A stretch of DNA of 64,000 nt, taken from NCBI RefSeq assembly GCF_001424665.1, contig NZ_LMQS01000002.1, positions 578,289 to 642,288 of the forward strand, written 5' to 3'. Shown one piece after another: positions 53,326 through 63,777 of the stretch. Numbering within the stretch: the stretch's first letter is position 1; every line of letters begins with the position of its first letter. The notes beneath the pieces are model-generated. The model was not told the origin of the DNA. It saw only the letters and a program-made list of their open reading frames with translations, and did no database searches. The translations under genes were made by a program, and so were the position numbers. The DNA comes from Methylophilus sp. Leaf416. GTDB taxonomy: Bacteria; Pseudomonadota; Gammaproteobacteria; Burkholderiales; Methylophilaceae.

Positions 53326-53721
53326 ATGCAAAACAAACCCTCCCCGTCACATGAAGAAAGCCCGTTTAAGGGCAAAACCGGCATCCGTCGCCTGGTGAAT
53401 GCATTCGGTTACTCCATGGATGGATTCAAAGCCGCCTACCAGCACGAAGATGCCTTCCGGCAAGAGGTCTGGTTATCCCTGGTGCTGATTCCACTGGCGT
53501 TTTACCTGGAAGCTGAAGCTTTGCACCGCATTCTGATGGTAGGCAGCGTCATGCTGGTTCTGATCGTAGAATTACTTAATTCTGCGGTCGAAGCCGTAGT
53601 TGACCGTGTCTCGATTGAGCGCCACGCGCTGGCCAAACGTGCCAAGGATATTGGCAGTGCCGCCGTTTTACTCGCACTGATCAATCTCGGCATCGTCTGG
53701 GGACTGATCCTGTTTGGTTAA
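53326..53721 (+). CDS. dgkA: Diacylglycerol kinase
   Basis: 131-aa membrane enzyme that phosphorylates diacylglycerol, mostly released from lipid headgroup transfers. Three TM helices and the signature IVELLNSAVEAVVDRVSIE. Activity links to the phosphoethanolamine transferases upstream, which release diacylglycerol, though the genes are far apart. Confidence 0.93.
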   Translation: MQNKPSPSHEESPFKGKTGIRRLVNAFGYSMDGFKAAYQHEDAFRQEVWLSLVLIPLAFYLEAEALHRILMVGSVMLVLIVELLNSAVEAVVDRVSIERHALAKRAKDIGSAAVLLALINLGIVWGLILFG

Positions 53722-53774
53722 TGGATTAACTAAATAAAATGGATTAACTAAATAAAATGGATTAACTAAATAAA
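53721..53774. repeat. Three tandem copies of an 18-bp unit after dgkA
   Basis: ATGGATTAACTAAATAAA repeated three times without change; the first copy begins at the last base of the dgkA stop. The unit has stops in multiple frames. Likely slippage; a terminator follows. Confidence 0.9.
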
Positions 53775-53800
53775 AAGGGTTGGCAATTGCCAACCCTTTT
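53775..53800. terminator. Bidirectional terminator between dgkA and the TonB receptor
   Basis: Perfect 24-bp palindrome AAGGGTTGGCAA / TTGCCAACCCTT with A/T tracts on each side. Confidence 0.9.
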
Positions 53801-53815
53801 TATTGCCTTTAACTT

Positions 53816-55861
53816 TTAGAAATCAGCCCTTGCCCCTATCAATATCGAACGTGAGCCTGCCGGAGAAATATCCTTTAGGAAAGAAGCATGCTCGCGAATT
53901 TCATCATTCAGCAGGTTATTTGCTTTGGCAAATAATTCTACGTGATATTTTACTGGCAGCTTGTAAGCCAGTAACGCACTCAGGTTGGTATAGCCATCCG
54001 TTTTCAGTTCATTTTCAGCGACATCATTTTGTTTGAATGCATGCAACACATCCATGCGCGCATTCCAGTTACCTAACCGGTAATCCAGTCCGCCGCCTAG
54101 GCGTAATGGCGAAATGCGCGGAAGATACTCGTTGTTGCGCGTATCTTTGGCGTGCACATAATCGCCGCGCATTTTGAGTGTCCATTCGTCGTTAAGGGCA
54201 AACTTTCCTTCCAGCTCCAACCCTTTAAACATGGCCGGCACGGCAGTGAAGTTGGCAATCGCCAGACCTGTGCCGGGATCAGTCTCGCCTGTATTCAACA
54301 GACCAATGAAGTTCTGAAAACGTGTCGCGTAGGCACCCAGCGTAATACTGTGGCCGTTGGCCTTCCACTTTAATTGCGCTTCAATACCGTTGGAAACTTC
54401 TTTATCAAGGTTGGCGTTACCGACTTCAAACTGCCCGGTTGCCACGTGCTCGCCATTGGCATACAGCTCAAAATAGCTAGGTGCACGTTCGTTATGGGAC
54501 AGGTTTGCTGTCGCACTCCATGCGTCATCAATGGTATATAAACCACCTAAGGCAAAACTGTTGGGATTAAAGCGATTGTTAAATGCCTGAGTGAAGACAG
54601 CATCAGCACTGGAAGCCACCGAGGTTTCACCGACGCGGCCACCAAAGGTAATTTTATGCCTATCAATCGGCAACTCTTCGTATACGTAGAGTGCCTGTGT
54701 TTGTGTCACCACGCTCGGGACAAATGCCTCTTCACCCAACGCCTGGAAACGGGTGTTCTGGAACTGATAACCGACGACGCCATTGACGTTTGCCCAAGGG
54801 ATGTGGGTCGCTTCCAGGCTACCCTCCATACCACGGTTTTTAAAAGTAGTCCCTACTTCGCCACCCTCTAATTCAACGTGCTGGTAATCGGTATGTGCCA
54901 TGCGCAACTTCAACTTCTGGATAGGGCCACGCAGCTCCCTGACCTCACCTGCCAGCTCCCATCTTTGCTGTTCCATATCAATGCGTACATCATCTTCATT
55001 CACTACACCGTAATTGTTGTTCAGGCTGGAATAGGAAACCCCCAGGTAGCCGGTATCAAATGTCCAGGCCGCCCCTAAAGCACCGCCATTCGATAAAGCG
55101 CTGCTATTGTTTAACTTGCCTTTGCCTTTGCTATCGCGCGGTTCTCCATCTGCCAGGCTTTTGCGCTTTGACACGGCATAACCGGGAATATCCAGGTTAC
55201 TGGTTTCACGAGAATAAACATCGGCATGGATAGCAAACGTACCGTTACCGACATCGACAACCGCGGCGCCATTGCGCGCATTATCCGGCCCGCCAAAACG
55301 CGCTTCGCCACGTCCGGTCATGCCGTTTAAGGATTCTTTGGGAATACGGTGATCAATCGCGTTAACCACCCCACCGACTGCGCTGCCGCCATACAGCAAT
55401 GCTGCAGGACCGCGCACCACATCGACTTGCTCAATAATGAGGGGATCAATCGCCACAGCGTGATCGAAACTGAGAGAGCCCGCATCCAGGATGCCAACAC
55501 CGTTTTGCATGATACGTACGCGCTCGCCATCGAGACCACGGATAATCGGGCGCGAGGCATTGGGGCCGAATTGCGTAGCGGTCACGCCGGGAATTCCGTT
55601 CAAGGTTTCACCCAAGGTGCCTTCGCGGCGTAAGCTTAATTCGCGCCCGCCAAGTACAGACACAGGCACGACCATATCATCCGAGCCTACACCCAGTGGA
55701 TTACCGGTAATAGGCACATTGTCCAGATCCAGTGTATGGCTGTGCTCTTCGGCATGCAATGTTAAAACTGGAAAGGCTAAGATGGTTGTTAATGCCAGCC
55801 ACACAGGGTTTAGCTGTAAATGTGGAGCACGTACGATGTGCTTTGCGATATTCATGATCAT
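53816..55861 (-). CDS. TonB-dependent outer-membrane receptor, ZnuD-like
   Basis: 681 aa with a signal peptide (to VLTLHA), a plug domain (REGTLGETLNGIPGVTATQF and IEQVDVVRGPAALLYGGSAV) and a barrel ending in a C-terminal aromatic residue (GARADF). The start of the mature protein is histidine-bearing (EEHSHTLDLD). The plug resembles ZnuD-type zinc receptors. It lies downstream of a DUF2946-like gene with a Zur-like palindrome at its start, supporting metal uptake; substrate inferred. Confidence 0.88.
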   Translation of the reverse strand: MIMNIAKHIVRAPHLQLNPVWLALTTILAFPVLTLHAEEHSHTLDLDNVPITGNPLGVGSDDMVVPVSVLGGRELSLRREGTLGETLNGIPGVTATQFGPNASRPIIRGLDGERVRIMQNGVGILDAGSLSFDHAVAIDPLIIEQVDVVRGPAALLYGGSAVGGVVNAIDHRIPKESLNGMTGRGEARFGGPDNARNGAAVVDVGNGTFAIHADVYSRETSNLDIPGYAVSKRKSLADGEPRDSKGKGKLNNSSALSNGGALGAAWTFDTGYLGVSYSSLNNNYGVVNEDDVRIDMEQQRWELAGEVRELRGPIQKLKLRMAHTDYQHVELEGGEVGTTFKNRGMEGSLEATHIPWANVNGVVGYQFQNTRFQALGEEAFVPSVVTQTQALYVYEELPIDRHKITFGGRVGETSVASSADAVFTQAFNNRFNPNSFALGGLYTIDDAWSATANLSHNERAPSYFELYANGEHVATGQFEVGNANLDKEVSNGIEAQLKWKANGHSITLGAYATRFQNFIGLLNTGETDPGTGLAIANFTAVPAMFKGLELEGKFALNDEWTLKMRGDYVHAKDTRNNEYLPRISPLRLGGGLDYRLGNWNARMDVLHAFKQNDVAENELKTDGYTNLSALLAYKLPVKYHVELFAKANNLLNDEIREHASFLKDISPAGSRSILIGARADF

Positions 55862-55968
55862 TCTTTCTCAACAATTAATCGTCCTGCAATGAGGGCCAAC
55901 CGCACGGGCAGCGGTTGCCAAATCAGCAGGCAAGGATTCAGGTGCGCTCTGGGCGCAAGCAATAGAAA

Positions 55969-56286
55969 TTAAAGCTGAGAAAAAGAGGGTGGTGCGCGTG
56001 CAGCATAGACCTTGGTAAAGGACTGCACGGCAGTTGACGAGGTTAAAATGTAATGAGGTTTATCGCATGCAATGACCGGGCAAATAAAGGCCGTTGGTGG
56101 CATGCCACCGGCAATCACTGATAAGCCCAGGCATAAGGTACAAGGCTCACCGCCAGTATGTTGATGATCAGATTGTGATTGGTTGTTTAGATCGTTTAAA
56201 TGGCTGATTTCATGTGCAGCCATGCCAATTTGCGTGAACGCAAACAGCACGGAAATGAGCACATAGGTATAAAACCGCTTTAACAT
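55969..56286 (-). CDS. DUF2946-like small secreted/membrane protein
   Basis: 105 aa from the ATG at 56286. N-terminal signal or TM (YTYVLISVLFAFTQIGMAAH), then a histidine-rich stretch (HEISHLNDLNNQSQSDHQHT) and a Cys pair (GGEPCTLCLGLSV) that could bind metal. Such proteins are common beside TonB receptors for copper or zinc. Probably co-transcribed with the receptor downstream (107 bp gap). Confidence 0.7.
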   Translation of the reverse strand: MLKRFYTYVLISVLFAFTQIGMAAHEISHLNDLNNQSQSDHQHTGGEPCTLCLGLSVIAGGMPPTAFICPVIACDKPHYILTSSTAVQSFTKVYAARAPPSFSQL

Positions 56287-56303
56287 GTTGAATATATTAA
56301 CAT
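56285..56303. promoter_or_regulatory. Zur-like palindrome at the DUF2946/TonB operon start
   Basis: ATGTT-N9-AACAT, near-symmetric and AT-rich (ATGTTGAATATATTAACAT), similar to Fur/Zur-family boxes. It overlaps the first base of the start codon, so binding would block this gene. Confidence 0.4.
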
Positions 56304-56345
56304 ATCTGATATGACTTGATATGCAATTTTGTTGCAAAATTATGT

Positions 56346-57374
56346 CTATTGGTCTACAAGTACTTGTAAAATTGCTTCAACCGCGCTGGCATTGTTTTCC
56401 GGAACATATCCGCCTTCCAGCACCCAGACTGTTCTGCCCTGCGCATATTGGTTGGATAGTGTGACCAGCTTTTGTGCAATCGCTGCATAGCCTGCATCTG
56501 TGTAGCTTAATCCACCAAGCAGGTCACTCTGATGTGCATCTAGTCCAGCCGAGACTAAAATTAGCTCAGGCCGAAAACGTTGCATGGCTGGTTCCAGTTG
56601 TGCATTGAGCGCTTTTAAGATGATAGCTTCATCGCTGCCGACAGGCACATCCACATTTATGGTGTCGCCTTCCCCTTTGCCATGTCCCTTTTCAGTTGGT
56701 CTGCCGGACCTGGGATAAAGCGGATGCTGGTGCGCGCTGAAATAAAAAACGCTGTCATCCTCATCAAAGATGTCTTGCGTACCGTTGCCGTGATGGACGT
56801 CGATATCCACGATCAGCACCCGCTGCACACCATATTTCTTTTGTGCATAACGTGCCGCCACCGCCACGTGATTGTAAATACAAAAACCCATGCCGCGATC
56901 AGCGGTCGCGTGATGACCAGGCGGCCTGACCAGCGCAAAAGCACTTTTACTATCGTGTTGCATGACTGCATCAATGCCGGCCATCGCTGCACCACTAGCC
57001 AGCTTGGCCACTTCAAGTGATTTTTTCGAGATAACGGTGTCGCCGGTACTCAGCGTACGATAAGGTCGAGCGGGAGTCAGTTGTTGTAGCTCAGAATCCA
57101 GCAAATCAAGATAACTGGCTTGATGAACGGAAAGTAAATGTTCACGTGTAGCCGCAGAAAATGTCGGCCAACGCAGTTTTGGGCTAATGGTTTTATGTTT
57201 TTTTAGATGCTGGACAATAAAGCCAAGCCGGTCTGGCTTTTCCGGGTGACCGGCGCCGGTATCATGCAGCAGGAAACGGTCATCATAGAGTACTGTTACT
57301 GATGTGGCCTGGGCTTCGATGGGCAAAACGGATAACAACAGCAGACTGATAAAATAATGGCGTAGGATATGCAT
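56346..57374 (-). CDS. Exported histone-deacetylase-superfamily hydrolase
   Basis: 342 aa from the ATG at 57374, with an apparent signal peptide (HYFISLLLLSVLPIEAQA, cleavage before TS). The rest is a full HDAC/acetylpolyamine amidohydrolase domain with zinc and catalytic residues: ALVRPPGHHATADRGMGFCI, the zinc motif IVDIDVHHGNGTQDIF and VSAGLDAHQSDLLGGL, and the C-terminal VLEGGYVPE. Most bacterial members are cytosolic; this one is predicted to act in the periplasm, perhaps on acetylated polyamines or cell-wall-linked acetyl groups. 60 bp upstream of the DUF2946 start on the same strand. Confidence 0.88.
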   Translation of the reverse strand: MHILRHYFISLLLLSVLPIEAQATSVTVLYDDRFLLHDTGAGHPEKPDRLGFIVQHLKKHKTISPKLRWPTFSAATREHLLSVHQASYLDLLDSELQQLTPARPYRTLSTGDTVISKKSLEVAKLASGAAMAGIDAVMQHDSKSAFALVRPPGHHATADRGMGFCIYNHVAVAARYAQKKYGVQRVLIVDIDVHHGNGTQDIFDEDDSVFYFSAHQHPLYPRSGRPTEKGHGKGEGDTINVDVPVGSDEAIILKALNAQLEPAMQRFRPELILVSAGLDAHQSDLLGGLSYTDAGYAAIAQKLVTLSNQYAQGRTVWVLEGGYVPENNASAVEAILQVLVDQ

Positions 57375-57431
57375 TGCCGCTCTCCTCAAGCTTTATTTGA
57401 GACTAGAAGCTGGTAGCCCGACTGCCCAGCG

Positions 57432-58331
57432 CTACAAATTAACGACGCGTTTGGGTGCGATTCTTCCGTTTGCCAGTTGTACACCGAGGCCTAAAAAAAG
57501 GCCCGCTTCACTATAAACCCGCACATCGCCATCTGGAATGATTCCCGGTAACCATACTGGATTCCCCTGCTTAAAATAATACGCAGCATCTGCATGCAGC
57601 GCTATTTTAGGTAAAGCGCTAATCGCAGTATCCACCGGCAATAATAGCGCATCGCGCGCTTCCATCGTCATGGCTTCCAAACCCTCTAGCGTTACCGTAT
57701 GCACGATCTGGTAAGTCGCTGTAGCCGTTCTGCGCAGGTCAATCAGGTGTGCACCCACATTTAGTGCCTTGCCAATATCTTCAGCAAGCGTGCGGATATA
57801 AGTGCCCTTACTACAAGTGACTTCAATGTTCGCAATATTATCCTGGCAATCCAGTAATTGAATGGCGAAAATAGTCACCTGGCGTGGCTTGCGTTCCAGC
57901 TCAACGCCTTCCCTGGCGTAAGCATATAAAGGTTTGCCATCCACCTTGAGGGCAGAATACATGGGAGGGATTTGAGTAATCTCACCCGTCAAGGCAGGCA
58001 GCACTGCTTCAACCTCCCCTGGCTGCACTTTGCAGGCGACCTCTTGCACAATATCGCCTTCTTTGTCACCCGTAGTGGTGGTGACGCCAAATTTGACTGT
58101 GGCTATATAAGTTTTATTTTCATCGGTCAGATGCTGGGCAAATTTGGTCGCTTCACCCAGGCAAATAGGCAACACGCCAGTCGCCAGCGGATCAAGCGTG
58201 CCGGTATGTCCGGCCTTTTGTGCCTGGTAGAGCCATTTAACTTTTTGCAGTGCCTGGTTGGATGAATAACCATGCGGCTTATCAAGCAGTAACACGCCGT
58301 GAACGGCGCGTTTGATGCGTTTGGTTTGCAT
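57432..58331 (-). CDS. truB: tRNA pseudouridine(55) synthase
   Basis: 299 aa. Makes pseudouridine-55 in the tRNA T loop. Motifs: HGVLLLDKPHGYSSNQALQK, GHTGTLDPLATGVLPICLGE (catalytic Asp), YIATVKFGVTTTTGDKEGDI, CSKGTYIRTLAEDIGKAL. In the infB-rbfA-truB order, 6 bp after rbfA. Confidence 0.96.
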   Translation of the reverse strand: MQTKRIKRAVHGVLLLDKPHGYSSNQALQKVKWLYQAQKAGHTGTLDPLATGVLPICLGEATKFAQHLTDENKTYIATVKFGVTTTTGDKEGDIVQEVACKVQPGEVEAVLPALTGEITQIPPMYSALKVDGKPLYAYAREGVELERKPRQVTIFAIQLLDCQDNIANIEVTCSKGTYIRTLAEDIGKALNVGAHLIDLRRTATATYQIVHTVTLEGLEAMTMEARDALLLPVDTAISALPKIALHADAAYYFKQGNPVWLPGIIPDGDVRVYSEAGLFLGLGVQLANGRIAPKRVVNL

Positions 58332-58337
58332 AGAAAG

Positions 58338-58721
58338 TTATTCTTGCGAGGGAGTGTCGGGTGTAGCTTGTTCCGGGGTTTGCTCGGAGATCGCTTTGTC
58401 AATCAGCTTATCCATATGCATACCGCGGTCTATCGATTCGTCATACACAAAATGCAGTTGTGGCATTGTGCGTAGCATCATGCGTTTACCTAGCTGTGAA
58501 CGTAAAAAGCCGGCGGCTTTTTCCAGGCCTTCTTGCAGGCCTTTGCTGTTTTTTGCTGCGGTATAAAACACTTTGGCGTGCGCCATATCACCGGCAACCT
58601 CAACATCGGTCAGGGTGACCATTTGCACGCGCGGGTCTTTTACTTCAAACATCAGCAAATCCGCCAGTTCACGGCGAATTTGCTCAGACACACGGTCATT
58701 GCGGGAGAATGCTTTAGCCAT
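58338..58721 (-). CDS. rbfA: 30S ribosome-binding factor A
   Basis: 127 aa, KH-fold. Marks: RNDRVSEQIRRELADLLMFE, KDPRVQMVTLTDVEVAGDMA and LRTMPQLHFVYDESIDRGM. Assists late 30S maturation. Between infB and truB. Confidence 0.96.
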   Translation of the reverse strand: MAKAFSRNDRVSEQIRRELADLLMFEVKDPRVQMVTLTDVEVAGDMAHAKVFYTAAKNSKGLQEGLEKAAGFLRSQLGKRMMLRTMPQLHFVYDESIDRGMHMDKLIDKAISEQTPEQATPDTPSQE

Positions 58722-58847
58722 TGATTTTCCTGACTTTAAAAGACTAAATGAGGCTAGGCGTCAGCCAAAAAATGGAGCGCGGCATATTGGGCATATGTAA
58801 GCGAACATTTTTTGGATGGCAACAACGCATCATGACGGTTTTTAAAG

Positions 58848-61544
58848 TCAAAGTGTACGGGCCACTTCAACGACTTCATACACTTCCAGAATATCACCCA
58901 CTTCAATCTCGTTGTAGTTCTTCAGAGACAGACCACATTCAAAGTTGTTTTTAACTTCTTTAACGTCATCTTTGAAACGTTTCAGTGAGTCAAGTTCGCC
59001 AGTATGAATAATGACGTTGTTACGCAGCAAGCGGACTTTAGCATTACGTTTAACCATACCATCCTGCACATAACAACCAGCCACAGCACCCACTTTGGAG
59101 ATACGATAGACTTCGCGGATTTCCACAGTACCAATCATTTGTTCTTTATGCTCTGGCGGCAACATACCGCCCAAGGCCGCTTTAACTTCATCTACCGCTT
59201 CATAAATGATGTTGTAGTAACGTAAATCGACACCAAGTGTCTCTACAAGTTTTCGCGCACCAGCATCGGCACGGACATTGAAACCGATCAAGACAGCTTT
59301 AGATGCGGCAGCCAAGTTAACATCTGACTCGCTAATAGCACCCACTGCAGTGTGAATGATATTAACGCGTACTTCCTTAGTGGACAGCTTTTGCAAGCTT
59401 GTAGTCAACGCTTCGAAAGAGCCCTGAACATCTGACTTGATAATCAGGTTAAGGGTTTGTACTGCGCCCTCAGCCATTTGTTCAAAGATATTTTCCAGTT
59501 TGGCTGCATGCTGTTTAGCCAGCTTCACATCACGGAACTTGCCTTGACGGAACATGGCGATTTCACGTGCTTTACGTTCGTCGTTGAGGACAATCGTTTC
59601 TTCACCGGCACTTGGCACATCCGATAAACCTAACACTTCTACCGGGATAGAAGGACCTGCTTCCTTAATGTCGTTGCCGTTTTCATCCAGCATGGCGCGA
59701 ACGCGACCATAAGCAGTACCCGCCAGCAACATATCGCCACGACGCAAGATACCAGACTGCACCAATACGGTAGTTACCGGTCCACGGCCTTTATCCAGAC
59801 GGCCTTCAATCACCAGGCCTGTAGCCGGTGTATTCTGCGGAGCTGTCAGCTCAAGTACTTCTGCCTGCAACAACACCGCTTCCAGTAACTCATCAATACC
59901 CTTACCCGTTTTAGCAGATACTTCACGGAACATGGCTTCACCACCATACTCTTCCGGCACCACTTCATGGGTAATCAATTCATTTTTCACGCGTTCTGGT
60001 TGTGCTTCTGGTTTATCGATCTTGTTGATCGCTACCACGATAGGCACGTTACCCGCTTTTGCATGGTGAATCGCTTCAATTGTTTGCGGCATGACACCAT
60101 CATCAGCAGAAACCACCAGAATGACAATGTCCGTAGCCTTGGCACCACGCGCACGCATGGCCGTAAAGGCTTCATGGCCTGGAGTATCCAAGAATGTCAC
60201 CATGCCACGCGGTGTTTCTACATGGTAAGCACCAATATGCTGGGTAATGCCGCCAGCTTCGCCTGAAGCAACACGGCTACGGCGGATATAATCCAGCAAT
60301 GATGTTTTACCATGGTCAACGTGACCCATGACGGTGACGACCGGTGGACGCGCTTGCATCACGGCTTCGGTCATGTCAGTTTCCTCGAGGAAACTCTCAG
60401 GATCGTTGGCAGCAGCGGCCTGGGCTTTGTGCCCCATTTCTTCCACCAGAATAATGGCAGTGTCTTGATCCAGCACCTGGTTGATCGTAACCATCATGCC
60501 CATTTTCATCAGTGCCTTGATCACCTCAGCGGCTTTGACTGACATTTTATGTGCCAGGTCAGCGACTGAAATAGTCTCAGGAATCATCACATCTTTGATC
60601 ACTGGCTCAGTCGGTGCATTAAATGCATGCTGGTCATCTTTATTTGACTTGTGATGCTTGCCTTTAGGCGTGCGCCATCCTTGTGAGGCACCACCAGGCG
60701 CATCACCGCGGGTTTTAATGCCGCGTTTTTTGTTTTCGTTATCGTTCCAGTCACGGTTACCAGGCTTGCTCTTTTTATCTTTGCTTTCCGCTGGTTTGTC
60801 AGTAACTTTGTTCGCTGGCTTGTGCAACGTGCCTTCAGATAGTTTTGTTGGCGCAGGCTTGTTTTTGGCCGCTTCAGCATCCGCTTGACGTTTTGCCTCT
60901 TCTTCGGCACGACGTTGTGTCAATGCCTGTTTGCGTTGTACATCTTCTGCCTGAAGCGCCAACAGTTTGGCATGCCGTGCCGCTTCATTTTCACGCAAAG
61001 CAATCTCTTGCACAGATAGCACTGCGGCTTTGGATTTAGCTGGCGCTGCAACCGGCGCTTCTGCTTCAGGTGCAGGCTCTGCCACTTCCGCGACTGGCTC
61101 TACTTCGGGTTCCGGCTCAACTTCTACCGCAGGCACTTCGATTTCTGGTTCAGGGACAATTACTGGTGTCTCTTCCAGCACTTCAGGCTCGGCAATGGTA
61201 GGCTCTTCAATTGCTGCTTCTACAGGAGCCTCATACCCGATCTCCTCAGGACGTTCTAATACGCGTTTTTTGCGCACTTCGACTTGAATGGTGCGTGCTT
61301 TACCTGAGCTATCAGTTTTCTTGATTTCGGTATTCTGCTTGCGCATCAGCGTGATTTTGTTTTTTGGGGCATTGGCTGCGCCATGCTCTTTACGCAAGTA
61401 ATCCAGCAATGCAGTCTTGTCACCTTCTTCCAAAAAATCATCCACAGACGTTTTATTAACGCCTGCGCTTTTCAGTTGCTCGATGAGCAAGGTCGTTGGA
61501 AGACCCAGCTCTGCGGCAAATTGTGCGACGGTTGAAAGTGCCAT
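58848..61544 (-). CDS. infB: Translation initiation factor IF-2
   Basis: 898 aa. IF2_N domain at the start, a long E/P/A-rich linker (residues ~110-170, repeated [20 protein letters not shown] type), then a Lys/Glu-rich stretch, the G domain ([51 protein letters not shown]), and domains II-IV. The linker is poor in sequence conservation but normal for IF-2. Confidence 0.97.
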   Translation of the reverse strand: MALSTVAQFAAELGLPTTLLIEQLKSAGVNKTSVDDFLEEGDKTALLDYLRKEHGAANAPKNKITLMRKQNTEIKKTDSSGKARTIQVEVRKKRVLERPEEIGYEAPVEAAIEEPTIAEPEVLEETPVIVPEPEIEVPAVEVEPEPEVEPVAEVAEPAPEAEAPVAAPAKSKAAVLSVQEIALRENEAARHAKLLALQAEDVQRKQALTQRRAEEEAKRQADAEAAKNKPAPTKLSEGTLHKPANKVTDKPAESKDKKSKPGNRDWNDNENKKRGIKTRGDAPGGASQGWRTPKGKHHKSNKDDQHAFNAPTEPVIKDVMIPETISVADLAHKMSVKAAEVIKALMKMGMMVTINQVLDQDTAIILVEEMGHKAQAAAANDPESFLEETDMTEAVMQARPPVVTVMGHVDHGKTSLLDYIRRSRVASGEAGGITQHIGAYHVETPRGMVTFLDTPGHEAFTAMRARGAKATDIVILVVSADDGVMPQTIEAIHHAKAGNVPIVVAINKIDKPEAQPERVKNELITHEVVPEEYGGEAMFREVSAKTGKGIDELLEAVLLQAEVLELTAPQNTPATGLVIEGRLDKGRGPVTTVLVQSGILRRGDMLLAGTAYGRVRAMLDENGNDIKEAGPSIPVEVLGLSDVPSAGEETIVLNDERKAREIAMFRQGKFRDVKLAKQHAAKLENIFEQMAEGAVQTLNLIIKSDVQGSFEALTTSLQKLSTKEVRVNIIHTAVGAISESDVNLAAASKAVLIGFNVRADAGARKLVETLGVDLRYYNIIYEAVDEVKAALGGMLPPEHKEQMIGTVEIREVYRISKVGAVAGCYVQDGMVKRNAKVRLLRNNVIIHTGELDSLKRFKDDVKEVKNNFECGLSLKNYNEIEVGDILEVYEVVEVARTL

Positions 61545-61684
61545 GTACTGCTCCAGTTCAATTACTCTATATTCTAATTTAAGGTGTACGCATGATTCTT
61601 GCCTGGCGGGTTACAAGAAACCGCTAATTACTTAAACTCAGGTTACAAACCGGGCTTTTAAACCCGGGTTGTTTTAATGCCAGG

Positions 61685-63151
61685 TTATTTAAACCAGGGC
61701 GCGCGTGCGGTCATAATTAATGACTTGGCACGTTCATCATCTATTCCGGTCAATTCAACCAGTTCATCCACTGCAAGCTCAGCTAAATCTTCACTTGAGT
61801 GAATGTTGTTTGCAGATAATTTGTGCGCGGTATCGGCATCCATGCCTTCAAGCGTCATCAAATCATGCGTGTCTTCTTCAACTTTCTCTTCTTTAGCGAT
61901 CGCCTCGGTCAGCAAAGCAGCGCGCGCACGTGAACGTAATTCATTCACGGTATCTTCATCAAACGCGTCGATTTCTGCCATTTCTGCGATCGGCACATAC
62001 GCAATTTCTTCCAGCGTACTAAAGCCTTCTTGCACCAGAATGTCTGCTACTTCTTCATCCACATCCAGTTTTTCAATAAACAACTGGCTGATTTTTGCAT
62101 ATTCGTCCTGGTTCTTCTGTGCAGCAGCTTCTTCGGTCAGGATATTCAAGCTCCAGCCAGTTAATTCTGAAGCCAAGCGTACGTTTTGACCATTACGGCC
62201 AATCGCCACTGCCAATTGCTCTTCGCTTACAACAACATCCATGCTGTGTGCATCTTCATCCACCACGATGGAGCTTACTTCAGCAGGCGCCAATGCGTTG
62301 ATTACAAACTGTGCTGGGTCCATGCTCCACAGCACGATATCCACACGCTCGCCGCCGAGTTCTGAGGTGACTGCTTGCACACGTGATCCACGCATACCTA
62401 CGCAAGTACCTACCGGGTCAAGACGCTGGTCATTGGTTTTCACTGCAATTTTTGAACGCAAACCTGGGTCACGCGCTGCTGAACGAATCTCCAGCAAACC
62501 TTCTTCAATTTCCGGCACTTCAAGCTCAAACAAACGTTTAAGGAAATCAGGTGCGATACGCGACAAAATCAATTGCGGGCCACGGCCACCACGGTCTACG
62601 CGTGACAAATAGGCACGTACGCGATCACCAACGCGCAAGTTTTCTTTCTGGATCATCGCTTCACGCGGTAACAGGCATTCAATGCGACCTACTTCAATAA
62701 TCGCATTCCCTTTTTCCATACGCTTGATCACGCCAGTGACCAGGCTTTCGCCACGGCCTAAAAAGTCCTGGATCATTTGCTCACGTTCAGCTTCACGGAC
62801 TTTTTGTAAAATCACTTGTTTCGCAGCCTGTGCACCGATACGGCCAAAAGAAATAGACTCTAGCGGCTCTTCATAATAGTCACCGATCTGGCGACCTTCT
62901 GCTCGCGGATCTTCCTCGTCGAACTGGTAAGTTGAACTTTCGAGCAGGTCGTACTCGACATATTGCCAGCGTCTGAAAGTACTGTAGTCACCACTTTCGC
63001 GGTCAATCTCGACACGAATGTCTGCACCTTCTTCATGGTTCTTTTTAGTTGCAGAAGCCAATGCCAGCTCTAATGCCGTAAAAATCACTTCTTTACTGAC
63101 ATTCTTTTCATGTGCCAGAGCATCAACTAACAACAATATTTCACGACTCAT
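61685..63151 (-). CDS. nusA: Transcription factor NusA
   Basis: 488 aa from the ATG at 63151. N-terminal polymerase-binding domain, S1, two KH domains ([39 protein letters not shown]) and two C-terminal acidic repeats (typical of Gram-negative Nus[21 protein letters not shown]). Pause/termination factor in the rimP-nusA-infB operon. Confidence 0.97.
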   Translation of the reverse strand: MSREILLLVDALAHEKNVSKEVIFTALELALASATKKNHEEGADIRVEIDRESGDYSTFRRWQYVEYDLLESSTYQFDEEDPRAEGRQIGDYYEEPLESISFGRIGAQAAKQVILQKVREAEREQMIQDFLGRGESLVTGVIKRMEKGNAIIEVGRIECLLPREAMIQKENLRVGDRVRAYLSRVDRGGRGPQLILSRIAPDFLKRLFELEVPEIEEGLLEIRSAARDPGLRSKIAVKTNDQRLDPVGTCVGMRGSRVQAVTSELGGERVDIVLWSMDPAQFVINALAPAEVSSIVVDEDAHSMDVVVSEEQLAVAIGRNGQNVRLASELTGWSLNILTEEAAAQKNQDEYAKISQLFIEKLDVDEEVADILVQEGFSTLEEIAYVPIAEMAEIDAFDEDTVNELRSRARAALLTEAIAKEEKVEEDTHDLMTLEGMDADTAHKLSANNIHSSEDLAELAVDELVELTGIDDERAKSLIMTARAPWFK

Positions 63152-63190
63152 CGTAATCTCCAACGCACCGTACGGATTAATTAAAACAAA

Positions 63191-63679
63191 TTAATCAAAA
63201 ATCGGGCTCAACCGAGCCTTGTCTAAATTATCCAGCGAAAAGCTATACAGCCAGCCATCGCACTCAATCTTCACCTTGCCATCTTCAACACCTTGCAGTA
63301 CACCTAAAAAGGTTTTCCTGGGCAAAGTCGTTGCCGTGGCTTTAGGACCATCATCTTTAATACCTATGCGCAACTTAACAAGTGCGCGCTCGCCGATAAA
63401 GCGGACAAAATCACTTTCTTTACGCAACACACGATCCAGGCCAGCGGAAGAAACTTCCAGCCGGTCATAATCAATATCCAGCTCAACGGTTAACACATTG
63501 CCTAGCTGATTGCTTACCAGCACACAGTCATCGATGTTAACGCTGTCTTTAGTATCTTTAGGGTTCAGCTTGTCGATAAACACACGCAGCAATTTACCGC
63601 GGCTGGCCACTTCAAAGTCAACCAACTCATACCCCAACTGGGTAACCGTCTTTTCAACAACCGAATGCAAATCTTGCAT
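63191..63679 (-). CDS. rimP: Ribosome maturation factor RimP
   Basis: 162 aa. VVEKTVTQLGYELVDFEVAS and VEVSSAGLDRVLRKESDFVR-like C-terminal part (YDRLEVSSAGLDRVLRKESD). Needed for 30S assembly. First gene of the operon, 27 bp before nusA on the minus strand. Confidence 0.96.
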   Translation of the reverse strand: MQDLHSVVEKTVTQLGYELVDFEVASRGKLLRVFIDKLNPKDTKDSVNIDDCVLVSNQLGNVLTVELDIDYDRLEVSSAGLDRVLRKESDFVRFIGERALVKLRIGIKDDGPKATATTLPRKTFLGVLQGVEDGKVKIECDGWLYSFSLDNLDKARLSPIFD

Positions 63680-63720
63680 GGCGAGCCTTAATTCCCAAAC
63701 ATATCGACCAGAAACGAAAA

Positions 63721-63737
63721 ATGGGCGTAAAGCCCAT
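63721..63737 (-). promoter_or_regulatory. Leader hairpin before rimP
   Basis: On the minus strand: ATGGGC-TTTAC-GCCCAT followed by TTTTCG. The stem and T-rich tail look like a weak terminator/attenuator in the leader of the nusA operon, ~40 nt before rimP. Confidence 0.5.
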
Positions 63738-63748
63738 CAATCCACAAC

Positions 63749-63777
63749 ATTATACCAAAATTCCTTTGAAATTTAAA
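63749..63777 (-). promoter_or_regulatory. Probable promoter of rimP-nusA-infB
   Basis: On the minus strand, -10 TATAAT (63749-63754) and a weak -35 TTTAAA (63772-63777) with a 17-bp gap. Confidence 0.5.

Noticed and set aside
61000..61290. Antisense frame opposite infB rich in Ser/Gly/Thr
   Set aside because: Shadow of the E/P/A-rich IF-2 linker; no ribosome site and infB is certain.
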